From Tritrichomonas musculus (lineage: Eukaryota > Parabasalia > Tritrichomonadida > Tritrichomonadidae), in contig JAPFFF010000042.1 of the NCBI GenBank assembly GCA_039105265.1, positions 1,240,001 through 1,304,000 on the forward strand: a stretch of DNA of 64,000 nt, read 5' to 3'. The notes under the pieces were generated by a model. That model did not search any database. It was not told the origin of the DNA and worked only from the letters and a program-made list of their open reading frames with translations. A program made the position numbers and the translations under genes. The stretch's first letter is position 1. Each line of letters starts with the position of its first letter. This document shows, in pieces, positions 1 through 7,545 of the stretch.

Positions 1-205
1 TATTATGAGTATTAGGAGAGATAATACATGTTGTATATGAACCACTCTTAATTGGTGGTGATGGTGAATACGAAGTTTGTGGATTTAATGAGTATGCCTT
101 ATTAGTATCACTAAGTGCTATGCAATTATCGACAACATCAAAGTAAGATGCAATTTGAGTACAAACCTCAGCAGAGGTTTTCATATAGGATTCCTTGTTG
201 AGCAT
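1..205 (-). CDS. Partial CDS of Maverick A (N-terminal 68 codons)
   Basis: An open frame begins with ATG at 205 on the minus strand and runs off the left edge of the window without a stop. It starts MLNKESYMKTSAEV and becomes serine/proline-rich (a TSYSPSPP stretch). The spacing to the next gene (17 bp) and the strand match the rest of the element, so it is most likely its next co-oriented gene. I do not recognise the family. In other Polintons a capsid gene lies near the pVI-like and ATPase genes, but nothing here shows that this is one. Confidence 0.55.
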   Translation of the reverse strand, partial: MLNKESYMKTSAEVCTQIASYFDVVDNCIALSDTNKAYSLNPQTSYSPSPPIKSGSYTTCIISPNTHN

Positions 206-222
206 TTTAGATAGAAAAAAAT

Positions 223-774
223 TTACATCATATCTTCAAAGATGCGATTTCTCCTACCAATAGGTCTCATAGGTATATATTGAGGTTGTTGTTCTTCTTC
301 ATATTGTTGTGGCGGTTCTTCAGGAACATACTGTTGTCTTGGTTTACTCATCCTTTTATCAACAACCTCCTTTATCATACGTCTCTGTTCTTTCTTCTCT
401 CGACTTATCTTCATTTCTTCACCTAGTGATTTTAGCTGTTTTAGTATTTCCTCATTCACAGTAGGGTCATAAACTTGGCTTTGTTGAGTTTTTCGAGGTT
501 TTGTAGGTTTTCGTGCAGCTTTCGAACTTATTGGCTTTCTTGGCTTTTCTTCAAGTTCCTCATGTTCTTCACTGTCTGAGTTTTCTTGAGTTTCTTCGTT
601 ATTTTCACTGTCTGAGTTTTCTTGATATTCTCGAGTTATTGGAGTTTTTCGCTGTTTTACAATATACTTGTCTTTGGTTTTCGTAGGAAGCACTTCCCAC
701 TCTGGGTCATCCCTTCCATTCAACCATTTATGAATAACTGCAAGTCTCTTAGAACCTGTTAGATGTTTTGACAT
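223..774 (-). CDS. Highly charged hypothetical protein of Maverick A
   Basis: A 183-residue protein with no recognised domain. It is strongly polar: a repeated ENSDSE acidic block lies near residues 50-70, a lysine/arginine/proline-rich basic segment follows (residues 75-100), and a Q/E/P-rich tail ends with an arginine patch (PIGRRNRIFEDMM). Such alternating acid/base composition suggests a disordered protein, perhaps a nucleic-acid-binding core protein, but that is only inference. It lies 39 bp downstream of the pVI-like gene on the same strand and probably belongs to the virion-protein block. Confidence 0.6.
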   Translation of the reverse strand: MSKHLTGSKRLAVIHKWLNGRDDPEWEVLPTKTKDKYIVKQRKTPITREYQENSDSENNEETQENSDSEEHEELEEKPRKPISSKAARKPTKPRKTQQSQVYDPTVNEEILKQLKSLGEEMKISREKKEQRRMIKEVVDKRMSKPRQQYVPEEPPQQYEEEQQPQYIPMRPIGRRNRIFEDMM

Positions 775-813
775 TTAAAAATAAACAAAAAAAGTCTATA
801 AATTGAGTTTTCA

Positions 814-1233
814 TTAGATGTAGGTTCTTGAATGATGGTTTGTACTAAAGTCACTCTCTTGAAATGGTTTCTCTGGTTTCGGTGTATATGCTGATTTTTC
901 AAGAGGTGCTTTAATTGATTCACCCTTTGCAGATTTATTAATTGATGATAATGCAGTTTTCACATTTCCTTCAGGTACATACTTTAATGCTGTGTCGGCT
1001 ATATTTGCTATTTTATTTCTTGTACTATCGCTCAAGAAGCTTTCACCAAGACCTCTCGCAACTTTACCAATAAGGCCAGAATGCTTAGTTAATCCACTTG
1101 TTGAAACATCTAATAATTTACTTGCGAGACCACCCGAAACACTATCTGCAGCTCCCATTAAGACTTTACCACCTAAGCCGATTCCTCCTTTTATCATCTC
1201 TCTCCATATAGAATAATTTGGATCAATTCCCAT
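814..1233 (-). CDS. pVI-like minor virion protein of Maverick A
   Basis: A 139-residue glycine/alanine-rich protein with an amphipathic N-terminal half (motifs such as GGIGLGGKVLMGAADSVSGG) followed by a basic, proline-containing tail. Polintons and adenoviruses encode a small protein of this kind (pVI), in which an N-terminal amphipathic helix acts on membranes. The assignment rests on composition, size and position beside the packaging ATPase, not on a conserved motif. It is separated by 17 bp from the ATPase gene. Element B has a shorter counterpart at 28719-29024. Confidence 0.5.
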   Translation of the reverse strand: MGIDPNYSIWREMIKGGIGLGGKVLMGAADSVSGGLASKLLDVSTSGLTKHSGLIGKVARGLGESFLSDSTRNKIANIADTALKYVPEGNVKTALSSINKSAKGESIKAPLEKSAYTPKPEKPFQESDFSTNHHSRTYI

Positions 1234-1250
1234 TTTTAAAAAATAAAAAA

Positions 1251-2117
1251 TTATTCGAAATAGTACTTATTAGCAGAAATATTCATTACGAATTTTTCAT
1301 GTGGTTCTTTATGTTGTAAGTATTCAGCTACTGTCTGCTTCGTATTTAATGAGTTATTAGTTTGTTGCAACAAGCTAGTAAAATCTTCCTCACTATATCC
1401 TGTATAACATATGATATCTGTTGCTAACCTTTTAGCATTCATATGAACAAATCGAATAGTTTGGATAGCCATGATACATGTTAAATTATAGTGTCTTGTC
1501 TTGGTTAACAACTTGATAAATTCACTATTACCATTCTTTAATAAATCACTACCTGCACAATCATCTAGTATCAATAATGTGTTATATGGATATGATGATG
1601 TTTCATACTTGACTAACTTATTGGCTATATATATTATTTTATCATTGAGCTCATTTAAATGATGCTTCTCAATGAGCCTCCTCATTTCGTCATTGGTCTC
1701 TTTCATTCGAGATAATACATATTTGACAATAGCATAATACTTTATCTTTCTTCGAAGATGTCTTTTAAGATAACTCATTAATTCTCTTTCCTTTACATAA
1801 TCGATTCTTGATTGTATCTGTTTATTAAGTGTTTCAGCTGTTTTATCCATTTTACCAGAGCTTGAGCAAAATATTATCTTTTGGTAGTATGGATGTTTAA
1901 ACAACCTCTCTGTTATCATAATATGTCTCCATATCCAAAAACTTTTACCAGCACCTGGTTTACCAATTAAAAAGTATATACCATTTGTACTAAAAGGATA
2001 ATCAGGTGATAATGGTTTAATCAAAGCACCATCTATCTCTTTCATGTTCTTCCGTAAGGTCTCTTTAATCAATGTTTCTACTTTATTTATTAGTTCTGCA
2101 CTTGGGGGTTCATCCAT
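1251..2117 (-). CDS. Packaging ATPase (FtsK/A32-like) of Maverick A
   Basis: A 288-residue P-loop ATPase of the FtsK-HerA/poxvirus A32 type, which in Polintons and related viruses is thought to pump DNA into the capsid. The Walker A motif GKPGAGKS lies near residue 52, directly after a YFLIG strand. A Walker B strand, LLILDDCAG, lies near residue 183. It is followed by KTRHYNLTCIMAIQT, the usual region with a polar sensor residue. The length fits the family (about 230-300 residues). It sits between the integrase (10 bp upstream) and the pVI-like gene, a common Polinton neighbourhood. Confidence 0.85.
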   Translation of the reverse strand: MDEPPSAELINKVETLIKETLRKNMKEIDGALIKPLSPDYPFSTNGIYFLIGKPGAGKSFWIWRHIMITERLFKHPYYQKIIFCSSSGKMDKTAETLNKQIQSRIDYVKERELMSYLKRHLRRKIKYYAIVKYVLSRMKETNDEMRRLIEKHHLNELNDKIIYIANKLVKYETSSYPYNTLLILDDCAGSDLLKNGNSEFIKLLTKTRHYNLTCIMAIQTIRFVHMNAKRLATDIICYTGYSEEDFTSLLQQTNNSLNTKQTVAEYLQHKEPHEKFVMNISANKYYFE

Positions 2118-2127
2118 TTACAAATTT

Positions 2128-3282
2128 TTAAATGTATTTCATAATTTTATCTGGTATTGGTTTGCCCTCAACCTTTTGACCTGCTTTAATTTGTCGTTCA
2201 TAATTTTTCTTTTGTTCCAACCAATATTGTCTTTCTGCTGTACCAAGTACTAATGGATTACCTCTCCTTACATCTCTAATAGTTTGTCTAGCAAAGGCAT
2301 CATCACCTTCGACTCCTTCCCATTTTAAATCATACTTACCAGTATCTTCATCAAAGTTATATATTTTTTCAATAATACCTTCTTTACCTTCATTTAGTCT
2401 TTCAGCTACTTTAATCCTTTTGTCTCTTGTCCTTAACAACCTATATCCAGGGAATGAACTTGTTGAACCATCTTTGGACTTGACCACAAACTGGTTACCT
2501 TTTTGTGAGTCAACTATATAAGACTCATTAGACAAATTACTTCTTCTTTTACCAAATGGTTCTTTTTCGAGTACTAACCTGACCTTCTCACCTGGATTAA
2601 AATGGTATGGATTAATGCGTGCATTCTTTTGTATGTACTTTATTTCATCCTCTGGAGTAATATCATTAGGTGCTTTATTATCTAAAGACCTATGAGGAGA
2701 GTTGTTATATATGTTGACCAAATCATGCATCTCCTTTGGTTGAATAAACCTATTTTCACCAATAGCATCTCTTATGGTTCTCATAAACCTATTAATAATG
2801 CCAAGTACATTATGGTTATTCTCAGTTGTTGTTCGGTATTTTATGTTCTTCTCTCTCATGAAGTCTAAGACTGTTGATGATAAATATGCTGCATCCTCAT
2901 CACTTGTTATCGAATATACATGAGGTACATCATTAACAAATTTATGAAGTGCTGTTAATACTTCTCTTGATCCTTTACCATTCATAGGATATGCATATGC
3001 TTTTCTGGTGTTGATATTGATGAACATTAGATAATTCAACCCACCTGCCTCTTTATTATTAATGAAGGTATCCATTTGATAACCATGAGGATGTTTGGAT
3101 ACAATAGGTATAAATTGTGCTTTAGGTACTCTCTTATCATGTACTACTCTTTCATCAAAGTATTTCTTTGCTTCTTCTTCATTTAGATTCTCTTGTTTTG
3201 CCATGCTAAGGTATTTGTCCAAGGTCTTCCATTTAGCTTTGTTGTATAATTTTTCATATGGGCTTGGTTCTTCTTTACTCAT
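2128..3282 (-). CDS. Retroviral-type integrase of Maverick A
   Basis: A 384-residue rve-superfamily (RNase H fold) integrase, the enzyme that inserts Polinton DNA into host chromosomes with a short target duplication. The catalytic core spans roughly residues 60-220, with the strands around YLMFININTRKAYAYP, an aspartate-containing YSITSDEDAAYLSS segment, a NRFMRTIRDAIG helix and the typical IYNNSPHRSLDNKAPND stretch. A C-terminal segment near residues 300-345 (YDLKWEGVEGDD) resembles a chromodomain, as described for other Polinton integrases. It lies 7 bp from the upstream gene and 10 bp from the ATPase. Confidence 0.85.
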   Translation of the reverse strand: MSKEEPSPYEKLYNKAKWKTLDKYLSMAKQENLNEEEAKKYFDERVVHDKRVPKAQFIPIVSKHPHGYQMDTFINNKEAGGLNYLMFININTRKAYAYPMNGKGSREVLTALHKFVNDVPHVYSITSDEDAAYLSSTVLDFMREKNIKYRTTTENNHNVLGIINRFMRTIRDAIGENRFIQPKEMHDLVNIYNNSPHRSLDNKAPNDITPEDEIKYIQKNARINPYHFNPGEKVRLVLEKEPFGKRRSNLSNESYIVDSQKGNQFVVKSKDGSTSSFPGYRLLRTRDKRIKVAERLNEGKEGIIEKIYNFDEDTGKYDLKWEGVEGDDAFARQTIRDVRRGNPLVLGTAERQYWLEQKKNYERQIKAGQKVEGKPIPDKIMKYI

Positions 3283-3289
3283 TTATTTT

Positions 3290-4291
3290 TTAAATAAACA
3301 TCTTATCGTATTGAAGGAATTGCATTTCGATTACAAATGAATCATTTGGAGGTAGTTTGGTTGGACAATAATAATGAACATCACTATAGAAGTCTATCCA
3401 AAACCTTTGGTCCATTGAGTTTAACTTGAAGTACTTAATAGGACTATATTCAACATCGCTATTTCCTATATAATTATGTAATGCTTGTTCACCTATCGAT
3501 GAATATATTTTGCATGATTGTCTGTCCCATATATTATCGAATATTAATTCCTTACTCCATGTTTGATATTTTTCTGGTTTATTTTGAAATATGCCATTAC
3601 CTATATTAAACACATCTGCAAAATCATCATTCCAGGATTTAAGTTTGAAAAAGTTCATATATGGTGCGGTATACTCCCAATCTTGTTCATTCTTACTATT
3701 GGTAAAGTAGTATTTATTGTTCCCTGCTTTATTTCTTTCTGTATAAATGATTTCATGAAAACCATCTTTATCATAATATCCATCTGTTTGTATATCTCTA
3801 TCCTGTATATTGTCATCATTTTGAACAAATTTGTCTAATGAAGAAGTTTTAATGTATGACTTAAATGCTTGATTAACTGCATCAAAAAATCCACGTAAAT
3901 CTCCATCGACTGACACCCAATCAATGACTTTGAAGAATCCATATATATGATTCGTACCAGTTACATAGTTTGTTTTTAGTGTTCCATCATTCCATGTTCC
4001 ACCACAAACAAACTCATATGTTTTCTTATGTATCTTATATATTTCAATCTCTACTTCCATTTTGCGTCTTCTCTTAATGATATGTGCTGAACGAACACCA
4101 ACAATAGATTCCCCTTTGTTTGCAGTTGACCATTCTGGTGGGAAATTAAACCAATACCTATTAAACTTAGCTTTATCATGTTGAGCATCCTCAAGGAAGT
4201 AGGCTGTTTCGATTGGAAGAGGTGTATTACCATCATTAACTATATTATCTCGATTAGGATATAGAGTTTTAACACTTGGTGGTAATTCCAT
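3290..4291 (-). CDS. Unrecognised virion-block protein, possibly minor capsid
   Basis: A 333-residue protein rich in aromatic residues and predicted beta strands, with little low complexity. It ends in a strand-like tail (FVIEMQFLQYDKMFI) similar in character to the end of the 110-residue protein at 26374-26706 in element B. Polintons usually carry a single jelly-roll minor capsid (penton) protein, and this gene is a candidate by size, beta-rich character and position between integrase and protease. No diagnostic motif is visible, so the call is tentative. A structure prediction compared with Polinton penton proteins would decide. Confidence 0.35.
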   Translation of the reverse strand: MELPPSVKTLYPNRDNIVNDGNTPLPIETAYFLEDAQHDKAKFNRYWFNFPPEWSTANKGESIVGVRSAHIIKRRRKMEVEIEIYKIHKKTYEFVCGGTWNDGTLKTNYVTGTNHIYGFFKVIDWVSVDGDLRGFFDAVNQAFKSYIKTSSLDKFVQNDDNIQDRDIQTDGYYDKDGFHEIIYTERNKAGNNKYYFTNSKNEQDWEYTAPYMNFFKLKSWNDDFADVFNIGNGIFQNKPEKYQTWSKELIFDNIWDRQSCKIYSSIGEQALHNYIGNSDVEYSPIKYFKLNSMDQRFWIDFYSDVHYYCPTKLPPNDSFVIEMQFLQYDKMFI

Positions 4292-4312
4292 TTCGAGTTA
4301 AATAAAAAGTCT

Positions 4313-5851
4313 TTATTTATATGCAACACCTGTTTCTAATTCATTGTTTTGAAGTTCTCGAAGTATCCTCTTTCTAATATCTGGTATATCGCGTTGTCTA
4401 AACTTACCATTTCCTTCATGCAAAAAGGTACGACAAGATTCCATTAGAAACACTCCACAATCCTTGTTATTCCTTTGACTAGGTACATCGTAATATTTTG
4501 CTTTTAAATCACCTGTTGCTGAAATATTGATCCACTTATTAAGTGTCTTTACCTCTGGTTCCATTGACTTATTCTCAGAGTCATAGCATTCGATTATTTT
4601 CTTTGAATATCGAACAATACATAAAATCCAATGTTCTCCATCTGAGCAAATGGGGACAAATACTTTATCGAACTTTGAAAATGACTTTTTACCTGAGATA
4701 GGACTTTTCATCAGTTCATGTATTTTTTCTTTATCATTAGTCTCATATGCTATAGAAAGGAGGGTATAAAATGCAGTAGGTAAAACCAATATTTTCTTTT
4801 TATCAAACTCTGCCTCATTTTGACCAGGTTGTTTATTCAATCTCTTTCCTTTTTCATATAGAAGTTTCAAGTAGTCATCAATAACATCTTCTTCTATATT
4901 TTCATCATTGACTAAACTCCTCCAATCATGAATCCTATTATGTCCTTGGTCTACTGTATACTCTCCTGCCTTCTGTGGTGTCATACGGGGTTGTCTTGGA
5001 GGAGGACTAGTACCTCGAGAGGTATGTGATGATGGAAACTGTGGAGGTGGTGATGAAGGAGGAGGAGGAGGTGGAGGTGGAGGTGAACGAGGTCGTTTTG
5101 ATTTTGTCTTAGGTTGTTTTGATTTTTTCTTAGATCTATCATCCTCGTCTAAATTTGTACTACCTTGAAGTAAACGTTGAATTCTGTTTTGATTGAGATT
5201 CTTTTTTGGTGGTAGTGGTGGTGGTGGTAACTCATCGTCTGATAATCTATCTTGTAAATATCTTGTTCGATACTCTCTAAGAGGTCTGGGTAATGGAGCC
5301 AATTCTGGTATATCATCTGTTTGAACACCTCTAGTTTTATATTCTTTCTTATCACTTTTCAATGTTCTTTCTTTCATCTGCTCTCTCAGTTCTCTAGCTG
5401 CTTGTTTTTCCTCCTCAGTCTTCATTCGAGATATCCTTATGTTGATAATATCATAATGTAATTTTATCTCTGTTAATATACCTTGATTTGATTCTTGGAG
5501 AGTATATTGATATGGCTTTAATACTGTTATGTAATGCCCATGTTCATCTTTATCATCTTGATTTTTCTTAATCGCAAACACACAACCTGTAAATTTTGCT
5601 TTTGGTCTCTCTCTCTTGAGTCTATTAGCAAATTCAAGTACGTCTCTAAAAGCTATACTAGTATTTAAATATGTCTCATATAATTTTTGTAGATTTATTT
5701 GATTATTAGAGAACTTCCATATAGTTTGACCCAAACCTCTTGTTAATCTTGCAACATCTCTATCAACTAGTTTAGGTCGAAATTTAATAGTACCTTGTAA
5801 TAGTTGTATTTTATTGTTAGGTTTTGTTTGTGTACCTATATCACTTGTCAT
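4313..5851 (-). CDS. Adenain/Ulp1-type cysteine protease of Maverick A
   Basis: A 512-residue protein with a C-terminal cysteine protease domain of the adenovirus protease/Ulp1 (C48) type, the maturation protease of Polintons. The domain covers roughly residues 345-505: a histidine lies in SDGEHWILCIV, an aspartate in IIECYDSENK and the glutamine/cysteine pair in SQRNNKDCGVFLMESCR. The N-terminal two-thirds is unusual: charged, with a long run of prolines near residues 255-280 and two QT-D-type segments, so it may be a disordered tether or a virion-binding region. It is oriented with, and 21 bp upstream of, the possible minor capsid gene. Confidence 0.85.
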   Translation of the reverse strand: MTSDIGTQTKPNNKIQLLQGTIKFRPKLVDRDVARLTRGLGQTIWKFSNNQINLQKLYETYLNTSIAFRDVLEFANRLKRERPKAKFTGCVFAIKKNQDDKDEHGHYITVLKPYQYTLQESNQGILTEIKLHYDIINIRISRMKTEEEKQAARELREQMKERTLKSDKKEYKTRGVQTDDIPELAPLPRPLREYRTRYLQDRLSDDELPPPPLPPKKNLNQNRIQRLLQGSTNLDEDDRSKKKSKQPKTKSKRPRSPPPPPPPPPSSPPPQFPSSHTSRGTSPPPRQPRMTPQKAGEYTVDQGHNRIHDWRSLVNDENIEEDVIDDYLKLLYEKGKRLNKQPGQNEAEFDKKKILVLPTAFYTLLSIAYETNDKEKIHELMKSPISGKKSFSKFDKVFVPICSDGEHWILCIVRYSKKIIECYDSENKSMEPEVKTLNKWINISATGDLKAKYYDVPSQRNNKDCGVFLMESCRTFLHEGNGKFRQRDIPDIRKRILRELQNNELETGVAYK

Positions 5852-5892
5852 TTAAAAATCAAATAAAAGAAAGAAGAAGAAGATGTTGTTTA

Positions 5893-6153
5893 TTAAGGAA
5901 GGTTATCAAGGCTGCTGTTGATATCATCAACGTTGACCTTCATCTTTGCAAGGTCATCAATGACAGAATCGAGTTTTAAGGATATCAGGTTGGCCCTATT
6001 AAGAACCTCATCAAGTCGTTGGTTGAGTTGATCAATTTGGAGCAACAAGTAAGTTTCAGTCTGGTCTATCTTTGCTTCAAGCTTTTGCTTTTCATCCATG
6101 ATTTTGGTGTTGAGCATTTCAGTGGTCAATCGTATCTTCTTATCGAGATTCAT
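5893..6153 (-). CDS. Small coiled-coil protein of Maverick A
   Basis: An 86-residue protein that is almost entirely one predicted coiled coil. Leucine/isoleucine heptads run through KLEAKIDQTETYLLLQIDQL and LISLKLDSVIDDLAKMKVNV. The start is taken at the ATG whose first base is 6153; one codon upstream is TTG. Its function is unknown, and a trimerising fibre stalk or a scaffold are both possible. It is 41 bp upstream of the protease gene on the same strand and divergent from the small plus-strand gene at 6220, with a 66-bp AT-rich gap that could hold both promoters. Confidence 0.6.
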   Translation of the reverse strand: MNLDKKIRLTTEMLNTKIMDEKQKLEAKIDQTETYLLLQIDQLNQRLDEVLNRANLISLKLDSVIDDLAKMKVNVDDINSSLDNLP

Positions 6154-6219
6154 CAAAGAAAAAAGTGAAATGACTAAATATTTTTCTATTGTTTATTTCA
6201 TTTTTTTATTTCCGTATAA

Positions 6220-6483
6220 ATGGCTAATTTCATGACCCTAAAAGAGCGTATATATATCCTCTATAAAATAGTATCTAACCTCTATGATTATAGATGTGAG
6301 ACTAATGAGGGAGTATGCAATATTTTAATTAATAAGATAAAAGAGTTAGCTGCTGAGTATTTCGAACCTGAATTTCTTGGTGTAATGATGAAAGATGGTG
6401 ATTTGGAATTTATCGACCAAATAGAACATTTTGCCTTTGAGTTATTAGAGGACCAAATATCTAATCTGCCCTCGCATTTATAA
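6220..6483 (+). CDS. Small acidic helical protein of Maverick A
   Basis: An 87-residue acidic protein with no recognised family. It is predicted mainly helical, with hydrophobic N-terminal (MTLKERIYILYKIVSNLY) and C-terminal (IDQIEHFAFELLEDQI) segments. It is the only visible plus-strand gene in this part of the element. It converges with the HNH endonuclease gene and overlaps its 3' end by 23 bp, which suggests that the endonuclease gene arrived by insertion just behind it. Confidence 0.5.
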   Translation: MANFMTLKERIYILYKIVSNLYDYRCETNEGVCNILINKIKELAAEYFEPEFLGVMMKDGDLEFIDQIEHFAFELLEDQISNLPSHL

Positions 6484-6796
6484 TTTTGGGCATATCCCTG
6501 TTATAGTTACTATCAGTTGGGGTTATCCATCTTAAGTTGCTTAGATGGTAGTCAGCCCTATTCCTATTGATATGGTCTACCTCTATTTTATGTTGTGGGT
6601 CATCATTAGGTATGAACTGTCTTGCTATAAGTACATGTTTCAAGTAGTAGTTGCCATTTAGACATACACGTATATACCCCTTTATATGTTTTGCATCTTT
6701 GCATATAAAATGATTACTCTTACGTCTTATAGTAAAGGGGTACCTATTCAGTATCTCATAGTCGTTAGTAAAGCCTTTGAGTGGCACAAATGACAT
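6461..6796 (-). CDS. NUMOD4/HNH homing-type endonuclease
   Basis: A 111-residue protein with the two modules of small phage- and giant-virus-type homing endonucleases. An N-terminal NUMOD4-like DNA-binding segment covers residues 1-35 (FTNDYEILNRYPFTIRRKS). A C-terminal HNH motif covers residues 58-98, with HVLIARQFIP, the central VDHINRNRADYHLSNLRW and a trailing asparagine-rich YNRD. Such enzymes cut DNA at long sites and promote their own copying into homologous sites. It is the outermost gene before the terminal region. It converges with and slightly overlaps the gene at 6220. I see no intron, so it would be free-standing. Confidence 0.85.
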   Translation of the reverse strand: MSFVPLKGFTNDYEILNRYPFTIRRKSNHFICKDAKHIKGYIRVCLNGNYYLKHVLIARQFIPNDDPQHKIEVDHINRNRADYHLSNLRWITPTDSNYNRDMPKIINARAD

Positions 6797-6835
6797 TTAC
6801 ATATAGAAAGAAATAAGTACGAGATTCTCGGGGCT

Positions 6836-6940
6836 GGTACCTGTGCCGTTTCATAGATGGGCGGTTGTTGGGTGGGGTACCTGTGCCGTTTCATAGATGG
6901 GTGGTAGGGGTGGGGACCCTGTGCCGTTTCATTGATGGGG
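6836..6940. repeat. About 40-bp G-rich tandem repeat, three copies, near the end of Maverick A
   Basis: Three copies of a unit containing TGTGCCGTTTCATAGATGGG start near 6836, 6876 and 6914. The third has diverged (ATTGATGGGG) and there is a GGTACC or GGACCC just before the core. The tract is far more GC-rich than its surroundings and lies between the HNH gene and the terminal sequence. Polinton terminal regions often contain tandem repeats, so this is probably part of the terminal inverted repeat. The other end is outside the window, so this cannot be confirmed here. Confidence 0.75.
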
Positions 6941-6956
6941 AGCAGTAGTGAGAACA

Positions 6957-7013
6957 TTTTTATTTTTTTTTTTTCTTCTTCTTTTCTTTTTCTTTTCTTT
7001 TTTTTTTTTTTTT
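6957..7013. repeat. Polypyrimidine tract in the terminal region of Maverick A
   Basis: About 57 nearly uninterrupted pyrimidines on the plus strand (T runs with CTT and TTTTC interruptions; one A near the start) immediately precede the GC-richer last 60 bp of the element. Simple-sequence growth in a terminal repeat is a sufficient explanation. A structural role at the end is possible but unsupported. Confidence 0.8.
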
Positions 7014-7073
7014 AACTAGTTCGTGTTGACGGTGTGGCTACAGGCCCACCGGAAACCGACTAGTATATACTAC

Positions 7074-7208
7074 TTTAATCATTTTTGAATAAAAACTCTT
7101 TATATATTAGAGATAGGATTTTTTTTAATGATAGATTTGATATACTGATATTATTCTGATTTTTTTAAGCCTATGTTCAAAATGAACTCTTATTATATAT
7201 AGGATAAA
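7074..7208. repeat. Left arm of 134/135-bp inverted repeat around the NCKAP1-like gene
   Basis: Read against the reverse complement of 10360-10493, this arm is identical by eye apart from one extra T in a homopolymer (eight T here, seven in the other arm). The arm begins at the last base of Maverick A, so the true arm may continue on the far side of that element. The near-identity implies a recent duplication or ongoing gene conversion. Confidence 0.9.
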
Positions 7209-7351
7209 AACTTAATTCATAATAAATTGAATGGTTTACATCAATTTCATTGAATATTATACAATACAATATTTTGTCTCCTGCCGAATAAATATTTATA
7301 AAAATAATGTATAACATATGATATTAAGTGAGGATATACATATATAGGAAT

Positions 7352-7527
7352 CAGGCATTTTAATCATATTTGGTAAAAAAGTGAAAATTTACCCGAGTAA
7401 AAAAATGTGAACTAAAAAAAATAAACGTTAGAGTAAAATCTTTTTCTCTAAAAAAGTTCGAGGAATAATTTCGAGGAAGACCGTTTAATTATCCGAGTTT
7501 ACCTGGTACTCCCGAAAGGCATACCTG
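7352..7527. mobile_element. Possible decayed hAT-like fragment
   Basis: The stretch begins CAGGCAT and ends ATACCTG. The reverse complement of its right end follows the left end of the hAT element at 14085: both share a CAGG-TA start, a later CTCGG block and a TTAAACGGTCT/ATAAACGGTCT block, with scattered CCCGA/TCGGG motifs. No matching 8-bp target duplication is visible (ATAGGAAT against ATGAAAAC). I take it as an old, much-diverged relative. The left limit is uncertain. Confidence 0.35.
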
Positions 7528-7545
7528 ATGAAAACACATACTAAA

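Larger units (their letters stand above)
1..7074. mobile_element. Maverick/Polinton A, right part; left end outside window
   Basis: Virus-like DNA element of the Maverick/Polinton class. The diagnostic parts seen are a retroviral-type integrase, an FtsK/A32-type packaging ATPase, a pVI-like peptide and an adenain/Ulp1-type protease, nearly all on the minus strand with gaps of only 7-40 bp. The right terminus is placed at 7074 because the sequence there reads GTATATACTACT, and its reverse complement starts AGTAGTATA like the terminus of element B. The polymerase and probably the capsid gene must lie to the left of the window. The visible genes are all open, so this part looks whole. Age cannot be judged without the other terminal repeat. 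The element ends exactly at an inverted-repeat arm of the neighbouring locus, so it inserted into that repeat. Confidence 0.88.

Noticed and set aside
7021-7074. GC-richer 50-bp block considered as a tRNA or other RNA gene
   Set aside because: No cloverleaf or conserved box sequences could be laid on it. Its position at the end of Maverick A explains it as terminal-repeat sequence.
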